Made by a program: the position numbers and the translations under genes
Part shown: positions 8,054 to 16,900 of the stretch, in pieces
How the letters are laid out: the number at the start of each line of letters is the position of its first letter
Position numbering within the stretch: position 1 is the stretch's first letter
The notes under the pieces: model-generated
Seen by the model: only the letters and a program-made list of their open reading frames with translations
What the model was told of the DNA's origin: nothing
The model's database searches: none
From: Bacteroidales bacterium
GTDB taxonomy: Bacteria; Bacteroidota; Bacteroidia; Bacteroidales; UBA932
NCBI GenBank assembly: GCA_017548985.1
Contig: JAFYYW010000005.1
Location: 1-36,840, forward strand
Length of the DNA: 36,840 nucleotides
Direction of reading: 5' to 3'

Positions 8054-9685
8054 ATGAAAGATTTCCGGACATGCATGAGAGGATTGCTGAGGATCTCCAA
8101 GCCTGTGCTTGGGAGAGACCTTGTCACAGTCATTATCGGTGTTGTCCGTATCGCCGCCTCGCTGGGATTCGTCTGGATATGCAAGAGGCTTGTTGACATC
8201 GTGACAGGTGTGGTTGACGCCGACCTGTCGGAACATGTCTGGATTCTTATCGGGATCATGCTGTTGCAGCTGGCCTGTGGAATCGCGTCCAATTATTGGG
8301 GAGCCTACAATATCGTCAAGACCCAGAATGAGATGAGACTGGGTTTCTTCTCCCATGTTCTTGGATCCCGGTGGAATGGTCGGGAGGCTTTCAGGTCGGG
8401 GGACACGGTCAATCGTCTTGAAGAGGATGTCCGGATTCTCGCGGAGCTGATTTGTACCCGTTTGCCGGATGTTGTGTTGACAGTCGTCCAGTTGATCGCG
8501 GCTTCGGTATTCATGCTGACCATGGCTCCTTCGTTGCTATGGTTGCTGATTCTTCTGATGGTCGTGGCGGTGGTCGGATCGAAGATGTACTTCAAGAAGA
8601 TCCGTGAACTGAACTCGTTGATCCGTTCCGAGGACAGTGAAGTCCAGCAGTTGATTCAGGAAAACCTGCAGAACAGGGTGCTGGTGCTGACATTGTTCGG
8701 TGTCGGAAACGTCATCTCAAGGTTGGCGGATATCCAGGAGCTACTCCGGCGTAATACCTTCAAACAATTGAATCTCAATGCCGTGGCCCGTGGATTCATG
8801 AGTCTCGGTTTCATGGGAGGCTATGCCGCGGCCTTCCTTTGGGGAATATACGGAATCAAGAGCGGGACGGTCACTTATGGTATGATGACCGCTTTTCTGC
8901 AGCTTGTCGGACAGATACAAAGGCCGATAGCGGAGCTTGGCCGCCAGGTGCCTGCGTTCATCAAATCCCTTACTTCTGTGGAGCGTCTCCTTGAGCTTGA
9001 GGATCTCCAGGTTGAGCGCTATCATGGCGACTACATGTTCTCTTCCGCTCCAGGTATCCGTCTGGATGACGTGTCTTTCGCGTATCCTCAGGATATTCCC
9101 GTTGTCAACCATTTCTCGCACGACTTCAAGCCAGGCAGCCTCACTGTTTTAGCCGGCCCTACCGGAGTGGGGAAGAGCACTCTCACCCGCCTTATGCTTG
9201 GTCTCCTGAGGCCAACTTCAGGAGCCGTCCAGTTATATTCTCCTGATGGTAAGTCCCATTCCGCTGACGCGGACACTCGCTGTAATTTCACTTATGTGCC
9301 GCAGGGAAACAGCTTGATGAGCGGGACTATCCGGGAGAACCTCATGCTTGTCAACCCATCGGCTACCGAGGCGGAAATGATTGACGCTTTGCGCCTTGCG
9401 ACCGCTGATTTCGTTTTGGAGCTCCCGGCTGGGCTTGACACCATTTGTGGAGAGAGCGGAACCGGTCTTTCGGAGGGCCAGTGCCAGCGTATAGCCATCG
9501 CCAGGGCGTTGCTCCATCCCGGAGGTGTGATGATTCTCGACGAGTCCACCTCGGCGCTTGACATGGAGACTGAGGAGCGTTTGCTGGACAATATCCACAA
9601 AGCCCTCACCGGATCGAAGACAATAGTCTTCATTTCCCACAGACCTGCCGCCACTCGCATCGCCGACGACGTAGTGACACTTTAA
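8054..9685 (+). CDS. ABC exporter, fused membrane and ATPase domains
   Basis: The protein has 543 residues, a typical half-transporter of the MsbA/LanT-like exporter class that should work as a homodimer. Residues about 20-300 form the membrane domain with five or six helices. The ATPase domain has Walker A GPTGVGKST (about 368-376), a Q-loop at FTYVPQGNSLMSG, the signature LSEGQCQR (from about 472), Walker B GGVMILDESTSALD (about 490-503) and the H-loop at VFISHRPA. There is no N-terminal C39 peptidase domain, so any leader must be removed by another enzyme, possibly the S26-like protein two genes upstream. It lies 13 bases after the PqqD-like gene. The substrate is unknown; a modified peptide is the best inference from context. 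Confidence 0.9.
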   Translation: MKDFRTCMRGLLRISKPVLGRDLVTVIIGVVRIAASLGFVWICKRLVDIVTGVVDADLSEHVWILIGIMLLQLACGIASNYWGAYNIVKTQNEMRLGFFSHVLGSRWNGREAFRSGDTVNRLEEDVRILAELICTRLPDVVLTVVQLIAASVFMLTMAPSLLWLLILLMVVAVVGSKMYFKKIRELNSLIRSEDSEVQQLIQENLQNRVLVLTLFGVGNVISRLADIQELLRRNTFKQLNLNAVARGFMSLGFMGGYAAAFLWGIYGIKSGTVTYGMMTAFLQLVGQIQRPIAELGRQVPAFIKSLTSVERLLELEDLQVERYHGDYMFSSAPGIRLDDVSFAYPQDIPVVNHFSHDFKPGSLTVLAGPTGVGKSTLTRLMLGLLRPTSGAVQLYSPDGKSHSADADTRCNFTYVPQGNSLMSGTIRENLMLVNPSATEAEMIDALRLATADFVLELPAGLDTICGESGTGLSEGQCQRIAIARALLHPGGVMILDESTSALDMETEERLLDNIHKALTGSKTIVFISHRPAATRIADDVVTL

Positions 9686-9707
9686 AGACAACACTAATAA
9701 CCAAACA

Positions 9708-10811
9708 ATGAAGAAGATACTCTTGATAGCTTGTGCAGCTTCTCTCTGCCTTTCTTTGTCAGCCCAGGACAGGGCTGACCGTCAGGATCTTACTGATCCG
9801 GGGTCATCAACTTTGATTCTGTTCGGCGATCCGCAGGGCTATGTCAAATACGACATCAACCAGCCGATTTTCGAGCTGACCACCCTTTGGGTGTCGGATA
9901 ATGTAGAGCACCTGAACATCAAGGCGGTCCTCTGCACGGGAGACCTCGTTGAGCAGAACGAGAATAACGCCTTGAACCGTAACATGCTGAATCAGAGCAG
10001 CGCGCAGATGTGGGAAAGCATCAGCAGGTCGCTTGAGAGGATTGATGGAAAGGTTCCTTTCATCTCTTGTGGGGGCAACCACGACTATGGCTTCCAGCAC
10101 AGCGAGAGCTATATCACCAACTATCCGAAATACATCTCTTTCGAGCGCAATCGCACCTATGTTGACTGCCTGAAGGCTGAGTATCACAACCGTGAGGGGC
10201 ACGCTTCTTTGGAGAACGCGGCCTTCGAGTTCGAGATGCCGGGCTGGGACCATAAGATCCTGGTTATAAGCTCCGAGTTTGCCCCTTCGGCCGGGGCCGT
10301 GGAGTGGGCCAAGAAACTTGTTACCTCAGACAAGTACAAGGATGACTATGTCATATATCTCACACATTCCTATCTGCATGAGAAGACAGCTGAATACACT
10401 GACAAAGAGGGATATTGGGTTACCAAGCAGGAGGGGAACCATTCCGGTAAGATGCTATGGGACAATCTGGTGAGCCAGGTCCCGAACATCAGGATGGTTA
10501 TCTGCGGCCACACCGGCCGTCCAGCTCCTTCCAAGAATGTCGAGGAGGACAATGAACTCAGCACTGCCTACAGGGTTGATAAGAATATAGCCGGCAAGAC
10601 TGTCCACCAGATGATGTTCAACGTGCAGACTCTCGGCGGCGGCTGGGAAGGCAATGGGGGAGACGGTTGGCTCCGTATCCTCGAGTTCATGCCTGACGGC
10701 AAGACCATCAAGGTTCGCACTTATTCACCCTTATTTGGAATATCTCCTTCCACTAAGCATTTGGCCCACCGCACCGCCCCTTACGACCAGTTCGATATGG
10801 TTGTGGAGTAG
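9708..10811 (+). CDS. Exported calcineurin-like metallophosphoesterase
   Basis: The protein has 367 residues and a Sec signal (MKKILLIACAASLCLSLSA-Q). The metal motifs are in order: GDPQ (Asp41), CTGDLVEQ (Asp79), GGNHDYGF (Asn124, His125), LTHSYLH (His220) and VICGHTGR (near 267). The first motif is GDPQ rather than GDxH, a variant found in the broad Metallophos family (PF00149). It should act in the periplasm or outside the cell on a phosphomonoester or diester. It begins 22 bases after the exporter gene with no visible promoter between them, so it is probably the last gene of the cassette. If so, it could remove a phosphate added by the P-loop kinase after export; this link is inference. 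Confidence 0.85.
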   Translation: MKKILLIACAASLCLSLSAQDRADRQDLTDPGSSTLILFGDPQGYVKYDINQPIFELTTLWVSDNVEHLNIKAVLCTGDLVEQNENNALNRNMLNQSSAQMWESISRSLERIDGKVPFISCGGNHDYGFQHSESYITNYPKYISFERNRTYVDCLKAEYHNREGHASLENAAFEFEMPGWDHKILVISSEFAPSAGAVEWAKKLVTSDKYKDDYVIYLTHSYLHEKTAEYTDKEGYWVTKQEGNHSGKMLWDNLVSQVPNIRMVICGHTGRPAPSKNVEEDNELSTAYRVDKNIAGKTVHQMMFNVQTLGGGWEGNGGDGWLRILEFMPDGKTIKVRTYSPLFGISPSTKHLAHRTAPYDQFDMVVE

Positions 10812-11119
10812 GGGGCATCTTTTGTGCAGGACTGTTGTGGCTCGGCCGTTTTACGGAAATATTTGATATTTAGGCGATTACGACAATGTGGGTGGATGAT
10901 TTGTCCACCCATATTGTCGTATGTCATTGATTAGTAATCATTTCCGAAAAACGTTCCGCATTTTATATTCCTGGGAGTAAACCATTGTGTTGCCGGTGGT
11001 GCCGCCGCAGGTAAACCTGCAGTATAGGTTTCCAAGGGGGTAAGAATATCTTTTTCTGTTTTTTATCATTTTTTACGTTTTGTCGCGCCATATTTGAGCG
11101 ACCATATAAACTTGAAATT
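10812..11119 (+). other. Gene-free stretch with hairpin and AT-rich promoter region
   Basis: This 308-base gap holds a long hairpin at 10879-10921 (listed separately), a small palindrome GCAGGTAAACCTGC at 11007-11020, and a T-rich stretch at 11051-11081 just upstream of a near-consensus -7 box (CATATTTG, 11089-11096). The last would drive the nuclease gene at 11120. The motif GGTGGTGCCG at 10995-11004 also begins the units of the 52-bp array at 12221. I see no coding sequence. Confidence 0.6.
10879..10921 (+). terminator. 18-bp perfect-length hairpin, possible terminator or RNA end-protecting stem
   Basis: Left arm 10879-10896 (starts TACGACAATG) pairs along all 18 positions with right arm 10904-10921 (ends TATTGTCGTA), with a single G-T pair and a 7-base loop. 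It begins 68 bases after the phosphoesterase stop. No T-tract follows, so it is not a standard intrinsic terminator. It could stabilise the 3' end of the cassette mRNA or bind a protein. Confidence 0.5.
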
Positions 11120-11974
11120 ATGGAAACAGAAATTAATTGTCGTTATGCGAACATTCTGCTGGACTACTGGTTCAAGCGCTCGTTCGGGACAGAGATCAAC
11201 AAGAGGCTTATGATTCTCCTTCTTCGTGAGATAATTCCGGAAGCGGATGTCGAGGACATCTCATACGGAAACAAAGAACATCCTAATCCATTCCCAGACT
11301 ACCACGGAGTCATATTCGACATCGAGTGTATCTCATCTGATGGGTCAAGATTCATTGTTGAGATTCAATTAGCCCAACAGAAGTGGTTCATGGAGAGGGC
11401 CTTGTATTATTCATCTTTCGCGGTTCAGGAGCAATTGGAAAGGGGAGTGGACTCGTATGAGTTCATGCCTGTTTATTTTATTGGTTTGATGGATTTCTCA
11501 TTTCATAATGATTCTGAAGGTCGCTTCTTATATCGTTATGAATTGGTTGAGATGGATAGTGGAGAGCCTATGACAGATAGGTTACGGTACTATTTCCTTG
11601 AATTGCCGAATGTGAAGTCGATATCCGAAAAATCCTCCGACCTTGAGAAGCTATGCTATGCGCTTCATAACATGGCCGCCTTGAAGTCGAGGCCGAAGGA
11701 GATGCAGGCTGAGATATTCGAGCTTTTGTTTAATTCGGCGGAAATAGCTAAATTCACGCCTGAGGAAAAAATCAAGTACGAGCACGATATGACAACCGAT
11801 AGGGACATCAGGAATCAGATAGCGTTCAGCCGTGAGCAAGGCCTGAAGGAAGGTATTGAGAAGGGTATTGAGAAAGGTATTGAGAAGGGCGCTTCTGAAG
11901 AAAGGATGCGCATTATGTCTGTCCTGCGATCGGAAGGAGTTCCAGAGGACATTATTTCCAAGTTGCAAGGATAA
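11120..11974 (+). CDS. Rpn-family recombination-promoting nuclease / PD-(D/E)XK transposase-like protein
   Basis: The protein has 284 residues and belongs to the PDDEXK_2 (PF12784)/Rpn group. The N-terminus reads YWFKRSFGTEINKRLMILLL. The nuclease core is seen as the Asp of VIFDIECIS followed by FIVEIQLAQQ (the ExQ variant of the catalytic ExK motif) near residues 70-95. The tail has a 12-base DNA repeat (from 11852, three units) giving GIEKGIEKGIEKG, then a short helix ending VPEDIISKLQG; both are typical of this family. Rpn proteins promote RecA-independent recombination by cutting DNA, and their true role is unsettled. The gene is more AT-rich than its neighbours and sits next to a repeat-rich gap, which suggests mobility. 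It appears intact. Confidence 0.88.
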   Translation: METEINCRYANILLDYWFKRSFGTEINKRLMILLLREIIPEADVEDISYGNKEHPNPFPDYHGVIFDIECISSDGSRFIVEIQLAQQKWFMERALYYSSFAVQEQLERGVDSYEFMPVYFIGLMDFSFHNDSEGRFLYRYELVEMDSGEPMTDRLRYYFLELPNVKSISEKSSDLEKLCYALHNMAALKSRPKEMQAEIFELLFNSAEIAKFTPEEKIKYEHDMTTDRDIRNQIAFSREQGLKEGIEKGIEKGIEKGASEERMRIMSVLRSEGVPEDIISKLQG

Positions 11975-12066
11975 TTGCAAGCTGTAGCCACCCCTAAAAG
12001 TGTAAACGAACCGGGCAGGAAATGGCGGCCGTTCTTCAGAAACATTTGACAGTCAATACATTACAG

Positions 12067-12098
12067 AAAATGCGTAGAGTATGCCTCTACGCATTTTT
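12067..12098. terminator. Bidirectional Rho-independent terminator
   Basis: AAAATGCGTAGAG (12067-12079) pairs with CTCTACGCATTTT (12085-12097) around a 5-base loop. The T-run makes it a terminator on the + strand, serving the Rpn gene about 95 bases upstream. The matching A-run on the left makes it usable on the minus strand as well. Confidence 0.8.
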
Positions 12099-12220
12099 CA
12101 TATTCAACTGACAGTCAGCCACTTCCAGAAAACGGCTATTCCTCAGCAAGCCCCCCCCCTTTGCCCGCAGAGTCACTCAGCCGACTCCGACACAACCCTT
12201 TATCAAACAAAGGCGTTCTA

Positions 12221-12402
12221 AGTGGTGCCGATTCCGGGACACCGGGAACGGTTCGGCGGGATAAGTGCGCCCGGTGGTGCCGATTCCGGGACACCGGGAA
12301 CGGTTCGGCGGGATAAGTGCGCCCGGTGGTGCCGATTCCGGGACACCAGGAACGGTTCGGCGGGGAAAGTACGCCCGGTGGTGCCGATGCAGGGACACTG
12401 GG
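12221..12402. repeat. 52-bp tandem repeat array A (about 3.5 copies)
   Basis: Units start at 12221, 12273, 12325 and (partial) 12377, each exactly 52 bases apart. Each begins GGTGGTGCCGATTCC and continues GGGACACCGG, then a 27-base part containing GGTTCGGCGGGATAAG. Units 1-2 are nearly identical, unit 3 has a few changes, and unit 4 is degenerate and cut short. The first 25 bases, read on the other strand, match the core of the array at 22914-23456; the other 27 bases do not. The period is not a multiple of three, so this is not coding. Confidence 0.9.
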
Positions 12403-12582
12403 GTAAGCCTCCGACGAACCACGTGACCCACGTAATATGACAATTGTAAGCGTCCCCTTTTTGTAGCCACCCCTCCCTGTTCTCCTCATGCAAAGCCGCA
12501 GGTATTGAACCCCTGTAATGGCTGGAGGACATCCTGGTGCGTTTGCCCGCCTATTGTCTTAGCCTGAAAGTCGGAGGCTTAC
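12403..12582. repeat. 13-bp perfect inverted repeat pair
   Basis: GTAAGCCTCCGAC at 12403-12415 is the exact reverse complement of GTCGGAGGCTTAC at 12570-12582, with 154 bases between. The left copy directly abuts the end of the tandem array. The enclosed DNA has no gene and no transposase, so this could be the ends of a small non-autonomous element or a long-range stem. Confidence 0.55.
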
Positions 12583-12603
12583 GTACTTTGTCGTATGCTT
12601 ACT

Positions 12604-12646
12604 AAAAAACGCTAGCCGATGAGTCTCATGACTGCATGGCTAGCGT
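12604..12646 (-). terminator. Rho-independent terminator of the minus-strand lipoprotein/nuclease operon
   Basis: Read on the minus strand, ACGCTAGCC (from 12646) pairs perfectly with GGCTAGCGT (ending 12609) over a 20-base loop, and is followed by a run of T (12604-12609 are A on the + strand). It lies 55 bases beyond the stop codon at 12701. Confidence 0.8.
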
Positions 12647-12700
12647 CCTTTTGATCCGAAACATAGGATCAGTCAGTTAACATGACTACATAGAGGATCC

Positions 12701-13933
12701 CTAATTATCGGACAGATCGCCGAAGAAGTCGGTTATGTTTCCCTCCGCATCATTCTGAACCGACGCCGGAATGTTCGTAAAGAAATCAAACCCGGTAAGC
12801 TGTTCAATACTGTCGATCTTCTTGACCTGTCTCGCTGCACCTGCCTTATGTTCAAACAAATAAGCAGCACCCTGAGCAGAAACAGCGACTCCGGCACTGT
12901 CGTACGTCACTTTCATGATGCACTTGTAAAACTGAGTCGGAACCGGACAAACAGCATTGTTATTGTCAGTGGCGTCTGTATTATACCCTGAGCCAAAGAT
13001 CGGTCCAGTAACGACATACAAGGTATCTCTACCGGAAATTGTCTTTCCAAGGTTCTGTACATCACCTTCAAAAGAAGACCATACTCCGCCATTGAAAGAC
13101 TTAATCTGTGGTGTCATATTGGAGAAGTAGGTTGTCTGCTTAGTCTGCTCGGTTGTTGTCCTACGATCATTAGAGGCGACCTGGTGACCACGATCATAAA
13201 CAACGCTGCCAGTATGTGAATACGAGGAGGAAAGGCAAGGTTGCCAGGAATAATCATTCCCGAAAACCAGGGCCGGATCATATTCCCATTTATCAGAGCG
13301 ATCGACTTTCCAAGGGAAAGCGGTAGCATGCATCGCAAAGGCGACCCACAAAGCCGCTTTCTTGCTCTTGTCATAGAGCATGCTAAAGTTCCTCAACGTC
13401 TTCCCATTATATGCGAAAGTATGGGTTACAATCATCTGGCCGCTGTTTCCGGACACACCATAGCGATACCAATTCGTAGATCCGAATTTCTCCTGTCCAC
13501 TGGCCGTACTCCCAGATAACGAGACAGCTGGAATTTCACCACATGAAAGATAGCCTGGCCTCTGCTCCACGATCTGCCCTTCGGCGGACGTGGTGAAATT
13601 CTTAACCGCACCTTTACGCATTTCATGCAGATTGGTAGACTCATTGAACTCCAATACATATGCCTGATAATAGTAAGTAGTCTCAGCGCTAAGGCTACCC
13701 ACATACGCATTGAAAGATCCAGAAGAGTTGTTCGATCCATCTCCCTTGAGATCTTCGCGTTCGACAAGATTATTAAGATCAGTACCAAACAGGAAGCCAG
13801 TCTCATATATACGGCCGGTAGCTCCGGTGTATGAGCCCGACAGGGTTGCCCCTGTCGAACTCAAATTACTCGAAGTCCCCGTTGTTACTGATGCTGTGGC
13901 CGTCTGGCCCCCGGCGCCGCCGCCGGATCCGCT
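12701..13933 (-). pseudogene. DNA/RNA non-specific endonuclease (NUC1) half, in frame with the upstream lipoprotein after a TGA
   Basis: This segment encodes a Gly/Ser linker (SGSGGGAGGQ), an FN3/Ig-like module (about 13750-13870), and a complete endonuclease_NS domain. The catalytic DRGH is in VVYDRGHQVASNDR and the metal-ligand Asn in TYFSNMTPQ, followed by RDTLYVVTGPIFG. Such beta-beta-alpha-metal nucleases degrade DNA and RNA outside the cytoplasm. The frame runs unbroken into the lipoprotein gene above it except for one TGA at 13934-13936. There is no ATG, signal peptide or ribosome site at the start of this half; the first initiation-like codon is a TTG at 13864. It is best read as the C-terminal half of one protein of about 1,627 residues broken by a nonsense change. 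Readthrough or a sequence error could also explain it. The nuclease motifs are intact, so decay is recent or absent. Confidence 0.8.
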
Positions 13934-16900
13934 TCAATTGATTTCAATAGCGGCAAGCCTTCTGTTACCGGAAGTTCCTCCTACCGTAAACGTTACTGAT
14001 GCACCATTCTCAATTGTCCCACTCCAAGTGCCATCATCATACGTTCCGGTATCGGCAGTAATAGCATTTGTTCCATCACTGTTGCCAAATGTAAGCTTGA
14101 TACTCTCAATCTTATATCCGTTAGCAACAGTAACAGTGAAAGTGTTACCTCCATAGCAGCGTATCGCGGTACCAAACGTAAAATACTTAGGAGCATTGCT
14201 ATTGGTACCCTTACCTAACGACATCGACCAATTTGTACCGCTAACAGAGGAAATCTCTTGTTGATTTGTGTAACCACTTTGAGAGAAAATGATTTTCTGA
14301 TAAGCGACAAGCGTATAACCGGTTCCACTGCTTTTCGCTTGAGTGCAAGTCACATCCTGATATACATTATTATCACTTTCATGAGCGATTCTGATTATGA
14401 TAGCTTTTGCATTTTCGGTATCAGTGTTTTCAGCATTCGGAGCAACAGTCAGAGTTCCATTGTTCTTGGCAATAGTCCAGTCGTTGGCCGTACCGCTGAT
14501 AACAGTATAGGTGTAATCACCTGCGGCAGCACTTCCGTTCAGAGTAACAGTGAGAGTTTTGCTATCGGTCTCTGTAGCCGTCCAACTCAAAGAAGCAGGG
14601 TCAACGCTGAGGGTCGGAGTCGTTGTATCCTTTGCAACAGAAATCAAATAATTACCTGTAGCTAATTGAGGAATACTATTGTGCGTTCCAATCTTACCAT
14701 AAATCACGACAATATCATTCACCGCAATTTGGTCAGCACTTGTAAAGCTGACATTGTCGATATATTTGCCTCTGTACACCAAAATGCTTCTAGAACCATC
14801 ACTGATGGTGTATGTTGCGTTGCCATAATCGGTGCTGACTTCAGTAATACCTGTAATCGTTCCGGTTACATATACAGATACGTCACCAGAGCCTGTAGGA
14901 TATTTGTCAAGAATATCACCAGCCGTGTATGGATCAGCCTCTGTGCCCGAGCCAACGGTAGCGACAGTAACAGTAAAAGCGGCGGTAGCCACCTCGCTAT
15001 TCTTGTAATTGGCCTTCATGGCAATAGCCTTGATGGTCTTTGCAGCATCGATGGTGATTGCAGAACTATAGACCGTGGACTCAATAGTAGGAGTAGTACC
15101 GTCAACGGTATAGTAAATGGTAGCACCCTCTGTTGCACATGAGATAATTACGGAAGTGTTAGCGGTAACCTCACCGGCGGCCGGGTTGAATGTCGGCGTG
15201 GCCACAGTTTCACGGGTGTCAGTAACTGTGAGGGTATAGCTTACGATAGTGGTCTTGTAGGTGGAAGACTCATCCCCTGTATAGGTGGCGCTGATAGTAG
15301 CGCTTCCTCCGCCGACAATGGTAACTGTCCCGTCTGAAGAAATGGTTGCTACATCTTGATCAGTTGATGCAAAGGTGAGTGAAAGTGATTCGTCGTTGGA
15401 CAAAGATGGCAGGTTTGTAGTCATGCCTGTAGAGGCCATGGTTGCAGTCCCGGTATCAGAGCTCCATGAAATAGGGGCAGAGTCACGGGAATCCGCATAC
15501 TTATAAAGACGAAGAGTTCCTGTATAATCGTTTCCTTTGCTATAATACCTCCAAGAACCACTATTGAACACTGCTAAATAACGTGTGCCAGTGTCACTAC
15601 CCTTAAGAAGCATCCCGTATGTTTCGTCAACAGATACTTTCCAAGTAGTTGTACCACTTGTGGCAATTGAGATTCCTTGAGCTTTATTTGTAGCGTTGAG
15701 TCGGTTGGATCCAGAAGTGATTGCAAAACCATCAGAATTGTTTCCAGTAAAAGTCCAAACCATCGAAGGAGTTACCTGATTGGTAAGTTTCCCGCTCGCA
15801 ACTGTAATACCGGTCCCAACAGCAGGGTTGCTATCTGCAGTGACATCAGACGGGAGATACAGAGAGTTGTTCCATGTGATAACATAGTTACCTTCCACTA
15901 CTTCATCAGCGGAAGATACCAACTCGTACTGAGGCCCCTCAGCTGATGTTACGGCAATGGTATAACTTGCCTCAGCAGGCTTGTAATCCTCGTCGCCGGC
16001 AAAGGTTGCGGTAACCGTCGCAGTACCAGCAGTGCCGTTAAGCGTAACCGTAGATCCGGAAATCGTCCCGATGGCATCCCCGCTCATAGCATAGGTAATG
16101 TTGTCGGTGATAGCAGACTCGTTCGGAGAGGCTGTGGCAACCTGGCCGGCAAACTCATTGAAGTTCGAGGTAGTTTTGCTGATGGCATCCTCGGCAAAAG
16201 AGAGTGTCACAGCAGTACGGTTATCAACAGTTGCAGGAACGAAGATGAGCTGATCTTTCTGTGAACTAGTATAGAATGCAAATAATAGATCGCTCGAATT
16301 CTTTTGAAGCTTTCTAGTGCTATCGCTATTCAGAGTAGCATAATAACAACTGTTTGTCGAATTCCATGTAACGTCAATCAAATAGTTTGCGGTAGTCCAG
16401 CCATCTCCATCCGGTTTAAACTCGGCTGTATTGCCACTTGCCCATCCAACTTTGTTGGATCCGTTGGCAATGATATAAGAACCTCCAGACTTGGTTACAG
16501 ACCAGATCAAATCGGCATCTCCAATATATGCGGAAAGACTTCCCTCATATGATACGGCAGCAATCTTATCATTACTACTGCCAGCGGTTGCTGCTTTGAG
16601 CGCAAAGTATTTATCCCCATCTTTGGCCAGAACAAGATAATTGCCGTCTTCAAGTTCTGTAACTTCTTCCGGAGTGATGCCGCTCATGTTGGCTCCCAAA
16701 GTGTTCAGGTAACCTTCCTGGAACTTGATGGTCTTGCCGGAAGGAACGGTGATTTCTTTGGTATAGCACTTCTGGTCAGTGGTGTAAACGTCAATAATAA
16801 GTTTCTCAGAAGCAGCGACCTCCACGTCCCATGAAGTGAACCACACGTCAACATTGGTACCGGAAAGAGGAGTCTCATACTTAACCTCAATGGATTCAGT

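Larger units (their letters stand above)
11975..12700. other. Repeat-rich gene-free region
   Basis: These 726 bases contain no convincing gene. They hold a copy of GTAGCCACCCCTAAAA (11984-11999), two related direct repeats beginning TGACAGTCA (12047 and 12109) on either side of a terminator, the first 52-bp array (12221-12402), a 13-bp inverted repeat pair (12403-12415 and 12570-12582), a second GTAGCCACCCCT (12463-12474), and the terminator of the minus-strand operon (12604-12646). Reading frames across the array stay open only because of its base composition. Confidence 0.7.

Noticed and set aside
7837..8292. Minus-strand frames opposite the PqqD-like gene
   Set aside because: No family similarity and antisense to a coupled operon.
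6448..9685. Complete lasso peptide cluster
   Set aside because: The kinase, RRE-like protein and exporter fit, but the asparagine-synthetase-like cyclase and transglutaminase-type protease are missing and no precursor is seen.
10888..10932. 14-codon frame inside the hairpin at 10879 as the missing precursor peptide
   Set aside because: It starts within the stem, lacks a leader-like region and has no ribosome site.
11120..11974. Rpn gene as proof of an insertion sequence
   Set aside because: No terminal inverted repeats or target duplication flank the gene itself; the repeats nearby begin beyond its stop and do not bracket it.
12136..12532. Minus-strand proteins across array A
   Set aside because: Overlapping open frames in a tandem repeat; same repeated peptides in different frames, so they reflect composition.
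13934..13936. UGA read as Gly or selenocysteine
   Set aside because: Other genes here end at TGA (for example at 7332, 22913 and 26358), so UGA is a normal stop. No selenocysteine-type context, stem-loop or homologous Cys site is evident.
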